Origin: Desertivirga brevis
Lineage (GTDB): Bacteria; Bacteroidota; Bacteroidia; Sphingobacteriales; Sphingobacteriaceae
Assembly: GCF_017355835.1 (NCBI RefSeq)
Contig: NZ_JAFEWF010000004.1
Location: forward strand, 176,821-240,820
Direction: 5' to 3'
DNA length: 64,000 bases
This document shows positions 19,210-28,548 of this stretch, piece by piece (the stretch's first letter is position 1; the number at the start of each line of letters is the position of its first letter). The translations under genes and the position numbers were made by a program. The notes beneath the pieces are model-generated. The model was not told the DNA's origin. It ran no database searches and saw only the letters and a program-made list of their open reading frames with translations.

Positions 19210-19620
19210 ATGAAGAAGAGTTCAATTATTGGAATTATTATTATTGCTATTGCTATAGGGGTAATCATTAGCACTTATGCTGATTCCAGCACCTATGGTA
19301 CCTTTGCTGATGCTCAGAAGACAGAGGATGAGCTACACGTTGTTGGCAAGTTGGACAAAGGGAAAGAGTTGATATACAATCCAAAACAGGACGCCAACTA
19401 CTTTGCTTTCTACATGCATGATAATAAGGGCAAAAATTGTAAGGTTGTTTTCAATGGAACAAAACCGCAGGATTTTGAGCGTTCCGAGCAGATCGTTTTG
19501 ACAGGGAGAATGGTAGGTGAAGAATTTCATGCTTCTAAGATATTAATGAAGTGTCCATCGAAATACAATAAGAACGAGGTTGAAGTTAGGGGAGCAGACG
19601 CGTCTGAAGTAAAAATATAA
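19210..19620 (+). CDS. ccmE: cytochrome c maturation haem chaperone CcmE (Cys variant)
   Basis: 136 aa: an N-terminal membrane anchor (IIGIIIIAIAIGVIIS) and a periplasmic OB-fold domain. CcmE carries haem from CcmC to CcmF. In the usual protein the haem is held covalently by His in an HxxxY motif; here the corresponding site reads CPSKY with Cys115 and Tyr119. The Cys type (CxxxY) is known from archaea and some sulfate reducers. The gene is followed by ccmF after 9 bases. No other ccm gene lies in this window. Confidence 0.9.
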   Translation: MKKSSIIGIIIIAIAIGVIISTYADSSTYGTFADAQKTEDELHVVGKLDKGKELIYNPKQDANYFAFYMHDNKGKNCKVVFNGTKPQDFERSEQIVLTGRMVGEEFHASKILMKCPSKYNKNEVEVRGADASEVKI

Positions 19621-19629
19621 GAAGTATTA

Positions 19630-22080
19630 ATGGATATAAAATTTGAAGGAGAACACCTTCTGCCTGGTAGTTTAGGCCAGTTCTTTATCATATTGTCTTT
19701 TGGTTCGGCCCTTCTCGCGGCTATATCATACTATTTTGCCACAATAAAAGACTTACCAGACAATTCCTGGCGCAACCTCGGTCGCTTAGCTACCTGGGTC
19801 AATAGCCTTGCTGTCATTGGAATAGGCTCTTGTTTATTCTATATAATTTACAACCATCTATTCGAATACCACTACGCTTGGGCTCATTCTTCTAGATCTC
19901 TGCCTACACATTATATCATCTCGAGTTTTTGGGAGGGTCAGGAAGGCAGCTTCTGGCTCTGGATGTTCTGGCAATCTTTCCTGGCTAATATTTTGGTTTG
20001 GCGGGCTAAGAGTTGGGAAAATTCTGTTTTAGCTATTGTGATGTTATCACAAGTATTCCTTGCCTCTATGCTATTAGGTGTGGAGATACTTGGAACCCGG
20101 ATCGGTAGTTCTCCTTTCATTCTTTTAAGGGAGGCAGTAGAGGCTCCAATCTTCTCGCGGCCGGATTATCTTTCTCTAGTTGCCGATGGTAATGGTTTAA
20201 ATCCATTATTACAAAATTACTGGATGGTTATTCACCCTCCAACCTTGTTTTTGGGCTTTGCTTCAATGATAGTTCCATTTGCTTACGCTATCGGTGGCCT
20301 TTGGGAAAAGAGATTTAAAGACTGGACAACAGTTGCTTTACCATGGGCATTATTTGCTGTAATGGTACTGGGGGCGGGTATCATTATGGGGTCTTTCTGG
20401 GCTTACGAAGCGCTTAATTTCGGTGGTTTCTGGGCATGGGATCCTGTTGAAAATGCCTCTATTATCCCTTGGCTTACGCTAATTGCTGCTGTGCACGTAA
20501 TCCTTGCTTATCGGCATTCAGGTCATTCTTACTTTACCGCTACTTTTCTCACCTTAATAAGCTTTGTGCTTGTATTATATGCTTCGTTCCTTACACGAAG
20601 CGGTATACTTGGAGAAACTTCGGTTCACTCGTTTACCGATCTTGGTATGTTTGGTCACCTGATCGTTTATATCGCTGTATTTGTACTTCTTACTGTAGGT
20701 TTTATTGTAGCAAGGTGGAAGGAAATGCCAATTACCAAGAAAGACGAGGAAACTTACTCGCGCGAGTTTTGGTTATTTGTTGGCGCAGTGGTTCTTGCTT
20801 TGTCATGTGGTCAGATCTTATATACTACTTCCGGTCCGGTGATCAATGCTATCCTAGGAACTAAAATAGCTCCTCCTGTTGATGTTATTGCTCACTACAA
20901 TAAGTGGCAGGTGCCGTTTGCTGTGGTCATTACCTTCATTTCCGGGTTCACTCAATTTTTAAAGTATAAAAATACAGATCCGAAGAAATTCTTTTCATCA
21001 ATGTTAACCACGATCGTTATCGCTGTGGTTTTTACAGGGGCATTCGTTTACCTTGCAAAAATCCATAGCAACTTGATGTATATCGTACTAACTTTCGCGG
21101 GATTTTTCTCCTTAATATGTAACGGTAAGATCCTTTTAGAGGCCTTTAAAGGAAAATGGAAGCTTGCGGGTTCATCTGTAGCTCATATGGGCTTTGCTTT
21201 GTTGGTTATTGGCGCTCTGGTGGCGGCTGCAACAAACAATGTTATTTCAATAAATAATTCTGGCGCTGGGTACGGAGAAGAGTTCGCAAAGGAGAATAAT
21301 CCTAAAGAGAACATCATGCTTTACGAAAACGAGCCCGTTAGCATGGATAAATACACTGTCACTTACCTTGGTGATTCAATTGCAGGACCAAACACCTTCT
21401 ATAAGGTTAACTACAAAGTGGTTAACAATGGTAAAATAAAGGAGAACTTTACTCTTTACCCAAATGCTCAGCAGAATGCTAAAATGCGCTCTATTGTAGC
21501 GTCACCAGATACCAGACATTATCTTTTAAACGATATTTACACTCACGTAAGTAGTGTTCCCTTGCAGGAGAAAACCGGAGGGCATGAGCACGAACTTGAA
21601 GAGAGTTCACATTCTGACGAGTCTTACGACACCCCGGCAATCACTATGGTTTCACCTGGAGACACTGTAAGGTACAGAAATGGCTTTATTATAGTGAAGG
21701 GGGTGAACCGGAATGCAAATATTGAGAAAATTAAGTTGGCTCCCGGTGATTTAGCAATTGGTTTAGATCTTGAAGTACATAACAACAACGGCAAGGTTTA
21801 TAATGCCCAGCCATTATACCTGATAAAAGGTGGCAACGTCTTTGATTTTGGTAAAGCTATTGACGAAGAAGGTCTAAAGCTACGTTTTTCTAAAATAGAC
21901 CCACAGCAGGGAAAACTTGAATTAACAGTACTCGAGAAAAAGCCTGCTGAAAAGAAATGGATTGTTATGAAGGCAATTAAATTCCCTTATATCAATCTCT
22001 ACTGGGGTGGAACTATCATAATGGTTATAGGTTTCCTTCTTTCAATTTTCAGAAGGAATAAGGAAGTAAAGACTGCATAA
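19630..22080 (+). CDS. ccmF: cytochrome c haem lyase CcmF/CcsA
   Basis: 816 aa with about 14 transmembrane helices. The WWD haem-handling motif reads GGFWAWDPVENASIIPWL (near residue 257), and the large periplasmic segment at about 545-790 is typical of CcmF. It attaches haem to CxxCH of apocytochromes, with the haem delivered by CcmE. It lies in the ccmE-ccmF-DUF2520 operon with gaps of 9 and 1 bases. Confidence 0.93.
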   Translation: MDIKFEGEHLLPGSLGQFFIILSFGSALLAAISYYFATIKDLPDNSWRNLGRLATWVNSLAVIGIGSCLFYIIYNHLFEYHYAWAHSSRSLPTHYIISSFWEGQEGSFWLWMFWQSFLANILVWRAKSWENSVLAIVMLSQVFLASMLLGVEILGTRIGSSPFILLREAVEAPIFSRPDYLSLVADGNGLNPLLQNYWMVIHPPTLFLGFASMIVPFAYAIGGLWEKRFKDWTTVALPWALFAVMVLGAGIIMGSFWAYEALNFGGFWAWDPVENASIIPWLTLIAAVHVILAYRHSGHSYFTATFLTLISFVLVLYASFLTRSGILGETSVHSFTDLGMFGHLIVYIAVFVLLTVGFIVARWKEMPITKKDEETYSREFWLFVGAVVLALSCGQILYTTSGPVINAILGTKIAPPVDVIAHYNKWQVPFAVVITFISGFTQFLKYKNTDPKKFFSSMLTTIVIAVVFTGAFVYLAKIHSNLMYIVLTFAGFFSLICNGKILLEAFKGKWKLAGSSVAHMGFALLVIGALVAAATNNVISINNSGAGYGEEFAKENNPKENIMLYENEPVSMDKYTVTYLGDSIAGPNTFYKVNYKVVNNGKIKENFTLYPNAQQNAKMRSIVASPDTRHYLLNDIYTHVSSVPLQEKTGGHEHELEESSHSDESYDTPAITMVSPGDTVRYRNGFIIVKGVNRNANIEKIKLAPGDLAIGLDLEVHNNNGKVYNAQPLYLIKGGNVFDFGKAIDEEGLKLRFSKIDPQQGKLELTVLEKKPAEKKWIVMKAIKFPYINLYWGGTIIMVIGFLLSIFRRNKEVKTA

Positions 22081-22081
22081 G

Positions 22082-22852
22082 ATGAAGGTTGTTCTGCTAG
22101 GAAGCGGAAATGTGGCTACTCATTTGGGCAAAGCTTTGAAGGAGAACCATCACACAATACTTCAAGTTTGGAGTAGATCTGAAGAGAATGCAAAAGAACT
22201 CGGCGCTCAACTTTCTGCTGAAGGAATTAGCTCCTATGATTTATTAAATCCCAATGCGGATATATATATAATCTCCGTACCCGACACGGCAATAGAGGGA
22301 GTAAGTGAAAGTTTTCCTTTTAAAAGTAAATTGCTCGTTCATACTTCAGGAACCACAGGGATAGAGGTGCTGGAAAAAGCATCTGACAAAATTGGTGTGT
22401 TTTATCCTCTTCAAACCTTCTCTAAACAACGAGCTGTGAATTTTGAAATTGTTCCGATAGCTATCGAAGCAAGAACTTCAGAAATTGAAAGCACGCTTAA
22501 GGAATTAGCAAGCTCAATTTCTGAAACTACTGTTACTTTTGATTCTGAAAAAAGAAAAGCCCTGCACGTGGCGGCTGTCTTTGCCTGTAACTTCAGTAAT
22601 CACTTCTATACTATCGCCAACGGAATACTAAAAGATAGTGGGCTGGACTTTGGTCTACTTCGGCCTTTGATAGCTGAAACTTCATTGAAAGTTCAAAGTT
22701 TTTTCCCACATGAGGTGCAAACCGGCCCGGCTGTGAGGAATGATCAAATAACTGTAAATAAGCACCTTGAATTCCTGAAAGGCAAGGCTGAATTAGAAGA
22801 GCTGTATAAATTGATCAGTCAAAACATTATCAATTTCCATCAAAAGTCTTAA
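22082..22852 (+). CDS. Rossmann-like and DUF2520 domain protein
   Basis: 256 aa. The N-terminal nucleotide-binding motif is LLGSGNVATHLGKAL, followed by ISVPDTAIEGV and, from about 130, the helical DUF2520 domain (ALHVAAVFACNFSNHFYTIANGIL). The family resembles ketopantoate or pyrroline-5-carboxylate reductase-like dehydrogenases, but its substrate is not established. It starts 1 base after ccmF. Confidence 0.88.
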   Translation: MKVVLLGSGNVATHLGKALKENHHTILQVWSRSEENAKELGAQLSAEGISSYDLLNPNADIYIISVPDTAIEGVSESFPFKSKLLVHTSGTTGIEVLEKASDKIGVFYPLQTFSKQRAVNFEIVPIAIEARTSEIESTLKELASSISETTVTFDSEKRKALHVAAVFACNFSNHFYTIANGILKDSGLDFGLLRPLIAETSLKVQSFFPHEVQTGPAVRNDQITVNKHLEFLKGKAELEELYKLISQNIINFHQKS

Positions 22853-22869
22853 TGAGGAGACAATTTTTA

Positions 22870-22877
22870 TAATTTTG
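22870..22877 (+). promoter_or_regulatory. TAnnTTTG -7 element before the ferredoxin gene
   Basis: TAATTTTG ending 7 bases before the ATG at 22885. By the Bacteroidota -7 consensus the transcript would start at or just before the start codon, giving a nearly leaderless message. Confidence 0.55.
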
Positions 22878-22884
22878 CGCAGCA

Positions 22885-23217
22885 ATGAAGATTTTTAATA
22901 TAAAAATAAATTTTGAAGAAGCTGACCATGAAAGCGTAGTGCTTCCTATTGCAGAGGGCGAATCTGTATTGGATGTTTGTATGGATAACGGCATCGAACT
23001 TCAGCATAATTGCGGAGGTGTTTGTGGTTGCAGTACCTGCCATATCTACATTAACAAAGGAATGGACAATCTTCAGGAAATTTCTGACAAGGAGGAAGAC
23101 TTTATCGACCGTGCTGTTGATCCCCGTATTAATTCACGTTTAGGCTGTCAATGTGTAGTGATTGATGGTGATATTGAAGTAACTCTACCAGATCAAACTC
23201 AATTTTTAGGACATTAA
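22885..23217 (+). CDS. adrenodoxin-type 2Fe-2S ferredoxin
   Basis: 110 aa. The cluster ligands are in QHNCGGVCGCSTCHIYI and later LGCQCV, the four-Cys spacing of vertebrate/ISC-type [2Fe-2S] ferredoxins. It carries electrons to Fe-S assembly or other reductive steps. It is followed 6 bases later by iscX, which supports a role in Fe-S biogenesis, although no IscS/IscU is nearby. Confidence 0.92.
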   Translation: MKIFNIKINFEEADHESVVLPIAEGESVLDVCMDNGIELQHNCGGVCGCSTCHIYINKGMDNLQEISDKEEDFIDRAVDPRINSRLGCQCVVIDGDIEVTLPDQTQFLGH

Positions 23218-23223
23218 TATTTT

Positions 23224-23466
23224 ATGAGTCAGGATAAATTTGCATTACCTTTTACCTGGAGCGACTATGAAGATATCGCCATGGGATTATATGAGAAATT
23301 TGGCGACGACTTCGACGAGTCGAAAATATATCGCATTCGCTTTACAGATCTTATGGAATGGGTTTTAACTCTTCCTAACTTTGTAGGTAAACGTGAAGAT
23401 TGTAACGAAGGTCACCTTGAGCAAATCCAGTCCACCTGGGTTTACGAGTGGCGCGACAATCAATAA
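23224..23466 (+). CDS. iscX: Fe-S assembly protein IscX
   Basis: 80 aa. The motifs TWSDYEDIAMGLYEKF and IRFTDLMEWVLTLPNF, plus the C-terminal IQSTWVYEW, are diagnostic of IscX. IscX binds IscS and iron and modulates cluster assembly. Ferredoxin plus iscX here lack iscS, iscU and iscA. Confidence 0.92.
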   Translation: MSQDKFALPFTWSDYEDIAMGLYEKFGDDFDESKIYRIRFTDLMEWVLTLPNFVGKREDCNEGHLEQIQSTWVYEWRDNQ

Positions 23467-23475
23467 TGATTTTTC

Positions 23476-23515
23476 ATCCCGGATAAGGAACCTTTTCCGG
23501 GATTGTTATTTTTAA
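23476..23515 (+). terminator. rho-independent terminator after iscX
   Basis: ATCCCGG (23476-23482) pairs with CCGGGAT (23497-23503), then a T-rich run. It ends the ferredoxin-iscX unit. Confidence 0.8.
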
Positions 23516-23534
23516 ACCTCCCTTTTTTTACACT

Positions 23535-24074
23535 ATGTCCTTCCTTTCTAAACTTAAAGATATTAAAGCCTTTGTTCTTGACATTGATGGTGTCCTTACA
23601 GATTCCACCATATTAATCACTGAAACTGGTGAGCAGTTGAGAAGATTTAATGTAAAGGATGGTTATGCCTTACAATTGGCAGTAAAAAAGGGCTATCTCT
23701 TCTGTGTGATTTCAGGAGGTAAATCACAAACAGTTTTGTCACGCCTGAATGGCTTGGGAATCACTGATGTTTATCTGAAAGTTGATAAGAAGATCGATGT
23801 CTTTAACGACTTCCTGAACAAGCACCAGCTCACTGCTGATCAAACTGTTTATATGGGCGACGATATTCCCGATTTGCCTGTAATGAAAGTTGTGGGTATC
23901 GCTGCTTGTCCTGCTGATGCAGTAGAAGAGGTTAAAGCAAGCAGTTCCTATATATCCCCCAAAAGTGGTGGCGAAGGCTGCGTAAGGGACGTAATTGAAA
24001 AGGTATTAAAGGCGCAGGGAAATTGGTATGATAATAATCCCTCTGGTCAGGAGGAGTTGATCCCTTCTGTATAA
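23535..24074 (+). CDS. kdsC: 3-deoxy-D-manno-octulosonate 8-phosphate phosphatase KdsC
   Basis: 179 aa HAD phosphatase. Motif I LDIDGVLTD (near residue 16), motif II SGG, and the C-terminal GDDIPDLPVM (motif IV) are intact, and the protein has the capless KdsC length. It hydrolyses Kdo-8-phosphate to Kdo for lipopolysaccharide. It is preceded by a terminator, so it probably has its own promoter. Its partners kdsD, kdsA and kdsB are all within 13 kb. Confidence 0.88.
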   Translation: MSFLSKLKDIKAFVLDIDGVLTDSTILITETGEQLRRFNVKDGYALQLAVKKGYLFCVISGGKSQTVLSRLNGLGITDVYLKVDKKIDVFNDFLNKHQLTADQTVYMGDDIPDLPVMKVVGIAACPADAVEEVKASSSYISPKSGGEGCVRDVIEKVLKAQGNWYDNNPSGQEELIPSV

Positions 24075-24129
24075 AATGCCTGAAGCCTGAGCTATTGAAA
24101 AATATTCAGACTTCAGACATTAATAACGC

Positions 24130-25212
24130 TTATATATATTCTGTTCCGAATCTACCTTTTACATCAGCAACAATTTGCTTCACAGCTTGCTCTTGTGATT
24201 TAGGGCAGATCATTAAAGTATTATTAGCTTCTACTACGATGTAATCGTGCAGGCCTTGAAGAATTACCAACTTTTCTTCAGGTACGTTAACCATACAATT
24301 AGAAGAATCATACATGATAACCTTATCTGAAGGTATCACCGCATTTCCTACGTAATCCTTTTCTGCCAGTTCGTACACAGAAGCCCATGTTCCCAGATCA
24401 GACCATCCGAAATCTGTTGGTAAAACGTATACATTATCAGCTTTTTCCATAATACCATAATCAATGGAGATATTGGTACACTGGTAGTAGGCATTCTGGA
24501 TGAAAGCTTGTTCACCCTCGGTATTAAATACACTTTCACCTTCAACAAAGATATCATTCATTTCTGGAAGGTAACTTGCAAATGCTTTTAATATTGCTGT
24601 TGCAGACCATACAAATATTCCTGCATTCCATAAGAAATCCCCGCTTTGTACAAACGTCTTAGCGAGTTCAAGATTAGGTTTCTCTGTAAAGGTCTTAACC
24701 TTGTGGAAATTCTCACCTATAGTATGTGAATTAAACTGAATATAACCATATCCTGTGTCCGGACGAGAAGGTTTGATTCCTAAAGTAACGAGACACTGAT
24801 GCTCTACTGCTGTTTTCAATGAATCGTTGATGTTCCTCACAAACTCATCAGTATCCACGATTAGGTGATCTGATGGTGCAACCACAATTGCAGCATTTGG
24901 GTTCAGGAGACTAATTTTATGACATGCGTAAGCAATGCATGGCGCCGTATTTCTCATTACCGGTTCACCTAAAACTTGCGAATCAGCTATTTCTGGTAAT
25001 TGCTCTTTAACAAGATTTCTATAAATGTCGTTGGTTACAATATAGATATTCTCTTTGGGTACAATTTTAAGGAAGCGTTCATAGGTGTGCTGGATAAGAG
25101 TTTTTCCCGTGCCTAGAATGTCAATAAATTGTTTTGGATGTGCGGTTCGGCTAATCGGCCAAAAGCGGCTCCCAATGCCACCGGCCATAATTACGGCATA
25201 AAAGTCCTTCAT
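24130..25212 (-). CDS. manC: mannose-1-phosphate guanylyltransferase
   Basis: 360 aa. The pyrophosphorylase motif AVIMAGGIGSRFWPISR and PKQFIDILG at the N-terminus, with FTEKPNLELA and the WNAGIFVW block, identify GDP-mannose synthesis from mannose-1-P and GTP. It lacks the C-terminal isomerase domain of bifunctional ManC, so it is the monofunctional form. It starts 9 bases after the KpsF/GutQ-type gene in the same direction. Confidence 0.92.
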   Translation of the reverse strand: MKDFYAVIMAGGIGSRFWPISRTAHPKQFIDILGTGKTLIQHTYERFLKIVPKENIYIVTNDIYRNLVKEQLPEIADSQVLGEPVMRNTAPCIAYACHKISLLNPNAAIVVAPSDHLIVDTDEFVRNINDSLKTAVEHQCLVTLGIKPSRPDTGYGYIQFNSHTIGENFHKVKTFTEKPNLELAKTFVQSGDFLWNAGIFVWSATAILKAFASYLPEMNDIFVEGESVFNTEGEQAFIQNAYYQCTNISIDYGIMEKADNVYVLPTDFGWSDLGTWASVYELAEKDYVGNAVIPSDKVIMYDSSNCMVNVPEEKLVILQGLHDYIVVEANNTLMICPKSQEQAVKQIVADVKGRFGTEYI

Positions 25213-25221
25213 TTGTATATA

Positions 25222-26187
25222 TTATAAAAATCCTTCTTTTAGTAAATCGTGTAAATGTATGATTCCTTTGTAAATATTTCCTTCAGTAACTATTAATTGA
25301 GTGATATTATTTGCACGCATTACATCAAGAGCAGTGGCTGCAAGTTCATCGCTAGCTATCTGTTTCGGACTTGTACCCATAATATCCTTTGCCGTTAATC
25401 CTTCATACGTATCAAATTTCTCCATCATACGCCTGATATCCCCATCCGTAATTATGCCAGCTATCCGTTCCTGATCTACCACAGTTACAGCTCCAAGCCT
25501 ATTTTTTGTGATCTCTAAAATTACCCTTTTTATTGATGCTTCAGGATCAACTTGTGGTTTTTCATTATGGATATAAATATCGGCTACTTTCAGGTATAAC
25601 CTCTTTCCCAGCGAGCCACCTGGATGATACTTAGCAAAATCTGCAGTAGTAAATTCCCGGCACTCTAAAAGACATACAGCAAGAATATCTCCCATTACTA
25701 ATTGTGCTGTTGTGCTGGTGGTAGGCGCCAGGTTATGCGGGCATGCTTCCTTTTGAACAGTGGTATCCAGAATATAATCGGCTTGCTTCGCCAGGTAGGA
25801 TGAGCGGTCGCCAACCATACCCACCAATGGATTTCCCGAAAGTTTAAGCAAAGGAACAAGCACTTTAATCTCAGGAGTGTTACCACTTTTCGAAATACAG
25901 ATAACCAGATCATCTTCCTGAATAATGCCAAGGTCTCCGTGTATAGCGTCGGCAGCATGCATAAAAATAGCAGGAGTACCGGTTGAATTAAAGGTAGCTA
26001 CGATCTTCTGGGCAATGATGCCACTTTTTCCAACCCCCGTTATAATTATTCGACCTTTTATTTTAAGGATCGTTTCTACTATCAGAGCAAAGTCATTATT
26101 TAGTTTTGACATTAACTCTGAAATGCCTTCCGATTCAATTTGTAGTGTCCTCTGGGCAATTTGTATGATATCGGTAATTGCTTTCAA
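25222..26187 (-). CDS. kdsD: D-arabinose 5-phosphate isomerase (KpsF/GutQ family)
   Basis: 321 aa. An N-terminal SIS domain (GRIIITGVGKSGIIAQKIVATFNSTG.. split by HAADAIHGDLG and ISKSGNTPE) is followed by two CBS domains (about 210-320). It makes arabinose-5-P, the first Kdo precursor. It heads an operon with manC and is divergent to recQ, with a 95-bp shared promoter region. Confidence 0.9.
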   Translation of the reverse strand: MKAITDIIQIAQRTLQIESEGISELMSKLNNDFALIVETILKIKGRIIITGVGKSGIIAQKIVATFNSTGTPAIFMHAADAIHGDLGIIQEDDLVICISKSGNTPEIKVLVPLLKLSGNPLVGMVGDRSSYLAKQADYILDTTVQKEACPHNLAPTTSTTAQLVMGDILAVCLLECREFTTADFAKYHPGGSLGKRLYLKVADIYIHNEKPQVDPEASIKRVILEITKNRLGAVTVVDQERIAGIITDGDIRRMMEKFDTYEGLTAKDIMGTSPKQIASDELAATALDVMRANNITQLIVTEGNIYKGIIHLHDLLKEGFL

Positions 26188-26282
26188 ATAATCTTTTTTT
26201 AAATAATCATACGATTTTCCGGCAAAAATATGTTATTTTGACGTTAAATTTAGCCTTTCTAAATAATTTCCCGGTGAGGACG

Positions 26283-28472
26283 ATGGAGATAAAGAAATCA
26301 TTATTCGATAATTTACAGAACTTTTTTGGCTTCGATAATTTCAAAGGAGAGCAAGAAGCAATCATAACTAATATACTACAGAAAAAAGATACATTCGTAA
26401 TAATGCCGACAGGCGGTGGTAAATCAATCTGCTACCAATTGCCTGCTTTAATGAGTGAGGGAACAGCCGTGGTAATTTCGCCGCTGATCGCTTTGATGAA
26501 GAATCAGGTAGATCAGCTTCGCGCTTTTGGAGGAACAGACAGTATAGCCCACTTTCTAAATTCTTCACTAAATAAGTCTGAAATAACTAAAGTTAAACAA
26601 GACGTACTTAGTGGAGAAACAAAACTGCTTTACGTTGCGCCCGAATCTTTAGCAAAAGCAGAGAATGTCGACTTCCTGCGCCTGATTACAGTTTCTTTCG
26701 TTGCAGTAGACGAAGCTCACTGTATTTCGGAATGGGGACATGACTTCCGGCCCGAGTACAGAAAAATCCGTCAGGTAATTAGCAACCTCGGCGAAAATAT
26801 TCCGATTATAGCTTTAACAGCTACAGCCACGCCTAAAGTTCAGCAGGACATTATCAAGAACCTGCAGATGAATGACGCCACTTTGTTTAAATCTTCTTTT
26901 AACAGATCTAATCTCTTCTATGAAGTAAGACCGAAAAAGAATATTATGAAGGAGATCATCCGCTTTATCAAAGGACATAGTGGTAAAACGGGTATTGTGT
27001 ATTGCTTAAGCAGGAAAAAGGTAGAGGAGGTTGCAGAGGCTTTAAACTTAAATGGAATCAAAGCCCTTCCTTACCATGCTGGTTTAGATGCCAAGGTTCG
27101 CGCCGATACGCAGGATAAGTTCCTGATGGAAGAAGTGGAGGTAATTGTAGCCACAATTGCATTTGGTATGGGCATCGATAAACCAGACGTTCGTTTCGTT
27201 ATCCACCATGATATTCCAAAAAGTATGGAGGGGTACTATCAGGAAACTGGTCGTGCCGGGCGTGATGGCGGTGAGGGCGTCTGTGTAGCTTTCTATTCTG
27301 AAAAAGATATTGATAAGCTGGCCAAGTTCATGAAAGATAAACCTGTTTCCGAAAGGGAGATAGGCACTCAGATATTAAAAGAGGTGATCGATTATGCTGA
27401 GTCTTCTGTTTGTAGAAGAAAGCAGATCCTGCATTACTTCGGGGAGAATTTCAATGAAGCGGGTTGTGGCGAAATGTGTGATAACTGCCGAGCTACTAAA
27501 ACCCATTTTGATGGTTCTGAAAAGCTTCAGCTGGTATTAAAGCTAATAGAAGAGTTTGGTGAGAAGTTTGACGACCATCACATTATTAATTTTATGATGG
27601 GAGAGGATACCTCTCAAATTTCAGCTTACGATCAAAATAGACATCCGCTGTTCGGTAGTGGTAAGGAAGATGGAATTACGCTCTGGAAGTCACTTCTTAG
27701 ACAGGCATTGCTGAATAACTATATTTCAAAAGATATAGATAATTACGGCTTGCTTCATTTAACAAAGTCTGGAAAAGCATTTATAGAGGCACCTCATTCC
27801 ATTCGTTTTATTCTGAACAGACCGATGGAAACTGGAGAGGATGAGCAGGAAGACGGCCCTCAACAGGGTACCGGTGCCTTAGATACTGAGCTCCTTCAAA
27901 TGTTGAAGGATCTACGTAAGAAGATTGCTAAACAAAAGAACCTTCCACCTTTCGTTGTTTTCCAGGATCCTTCTCTTGAAGAGATGTGCACGCACTACCC
28001 GGTTTCAATTGACGAATTGAAGCAGATACAGGGAGTAGGAGCAGGTAAGGCAATGAAATTCGGCGCACCGTTTATCGAGCTAATAAAAAAGTATGTAGAG
28101 GAAAACGACATAGACAGGCCGGTTGATCTTGTTATAAAAAGCACCGCTAATAAATCAGCACTGAAGGTTTCTATCATTCAGAACATTGACCGGAAAATAT
28201 CCCTTGAAGATATTGCATCTTCTAAAGGTATCAGCTATGAGGATATTATTCGGGAGGTTGAATCTATTGTTAATTCAGGAACTAAACTGAATCTTGATTA
28301 TTATATAGATGAAATTATCGATGAAGATCGCCAGGATGAGGTGTTTGATTATTTCCGGTCGGCTGAGGCTGACTCTGTGGAAGATGCTCTAAAGGAATTG
28401 GGTAGCGACGACTATACCATCGAGGAACTTCAGTTAATGAGGATTAAGTTCCTTTCAGAACTAGGAAACTAA
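26283..28472 (+). CDS. recQ: ATP-dependent DNA helicase RecQ
   Basis: 729 aa from ATG 26283; an upstream non-ATG extension would add 35 residues but overlaps the divergent kdsD promoter and does not look like protein. Motifs: PTGGGKSICYQLP (Walker A), DEAHCISEWGHDFRPEY (DEAH and aromatic loop), ETGRAGRDG (motif VI), a zinc-binding CRRKQILHYF..CGEMCDNC, a winged-helix domain and a C-terminal HRDC (about 515-605). It unwinds DNA 3' to 5' in recombination repair. An extra C-terminal helical region continues to the end. Confidence 0.95.
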   Translation: MEIKKSLFDNLQNFFGFDNFKGEQEAIITNILQKKDTFVIMPTGGGKSICYQLPALMSEGTAVVISPLIALMKNQVDQLRAFGGTDSIAHFLNSSLNKSEITKVKQDVLSGETKLLYVAPESLAKAENVDFLRLITVSFVAVDEAHCISEWGHDFRPEYRKIRQVISNLGENIPIIALTATATPKVQQDIIKNLQMNDATLFKSSFNRSNLFYEVRPKKNIMKEIIRFIKGHSGKTGIVYCLSRKKVEEVAEALNLNGIKALPYHAGLDAKVRADTQDKFLMEEVEVIVATIAFGMGIDKPDVRFVIHHDIPKSMEGYYQETGRAGRDGGEGVCVAFYSEKDIDKLAKFMKDKPVSEREIGTQILKEVIDYAESSVCRRKQILHYFGENFNEAGCGEMCDNCRATKTHFDGSEKLQLVLKLIEEFGEKFDDHHIINFMMGEDTSQISAYDQNRHPLFGSGKEDGITLWKSLLRQALLNNYISKDIDNYGLLHLTKSGKAFIEAPHSIRFILNRPMETGEDEQEDGPQQGTGALDTELLQMLKDLRKKIAKQKNLPPFVVFQDPSLEEMCTHYPVSIDELKQIQGVGAGKAMKFGAPFIELIKKYVEENDIDRPVDLVIKSTANKSALKVSIIQNIDRKISLEDIASSKGISYEDIIREVESIVNSGTKLNLDYYIDEIIDEDRQDEVFDYFRSAEADSVEDALKELGSDDYTIEELQLMRIKFLSELGN

Positions 28473-28494
28473 TTAAAAACTTTTATAAACATGG

Positions 28495-28538
28495 AGTCGG
28501 AACGCTTAACCAGATGGTTATGTCTTCCGACTTTTTTA
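28495..28538 (+). terminator. rho-independent terminator after recQ
   Basis: AGTCGGAA (28495-28502) pairs with TTCCGACT (28525-28532), with an inner stem TAACC/GGTTA (28507-28511, 28516-28520), then a T-run. Confidence 0.85.
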
Positions 28539-28548
28539 TTTTCGTACC

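Noticed and set aside
26208..26245. TAnnTTTG element before recQ
   Set aside because: The nearest match (TATTTTG) is one base short of the consensus, so it was not called.
26178..26282. 35-codon upstream extension of recQ
   Set aside because: It overlaps the divergent promoter of kdsD and does not resemble the conserved RecQ start.
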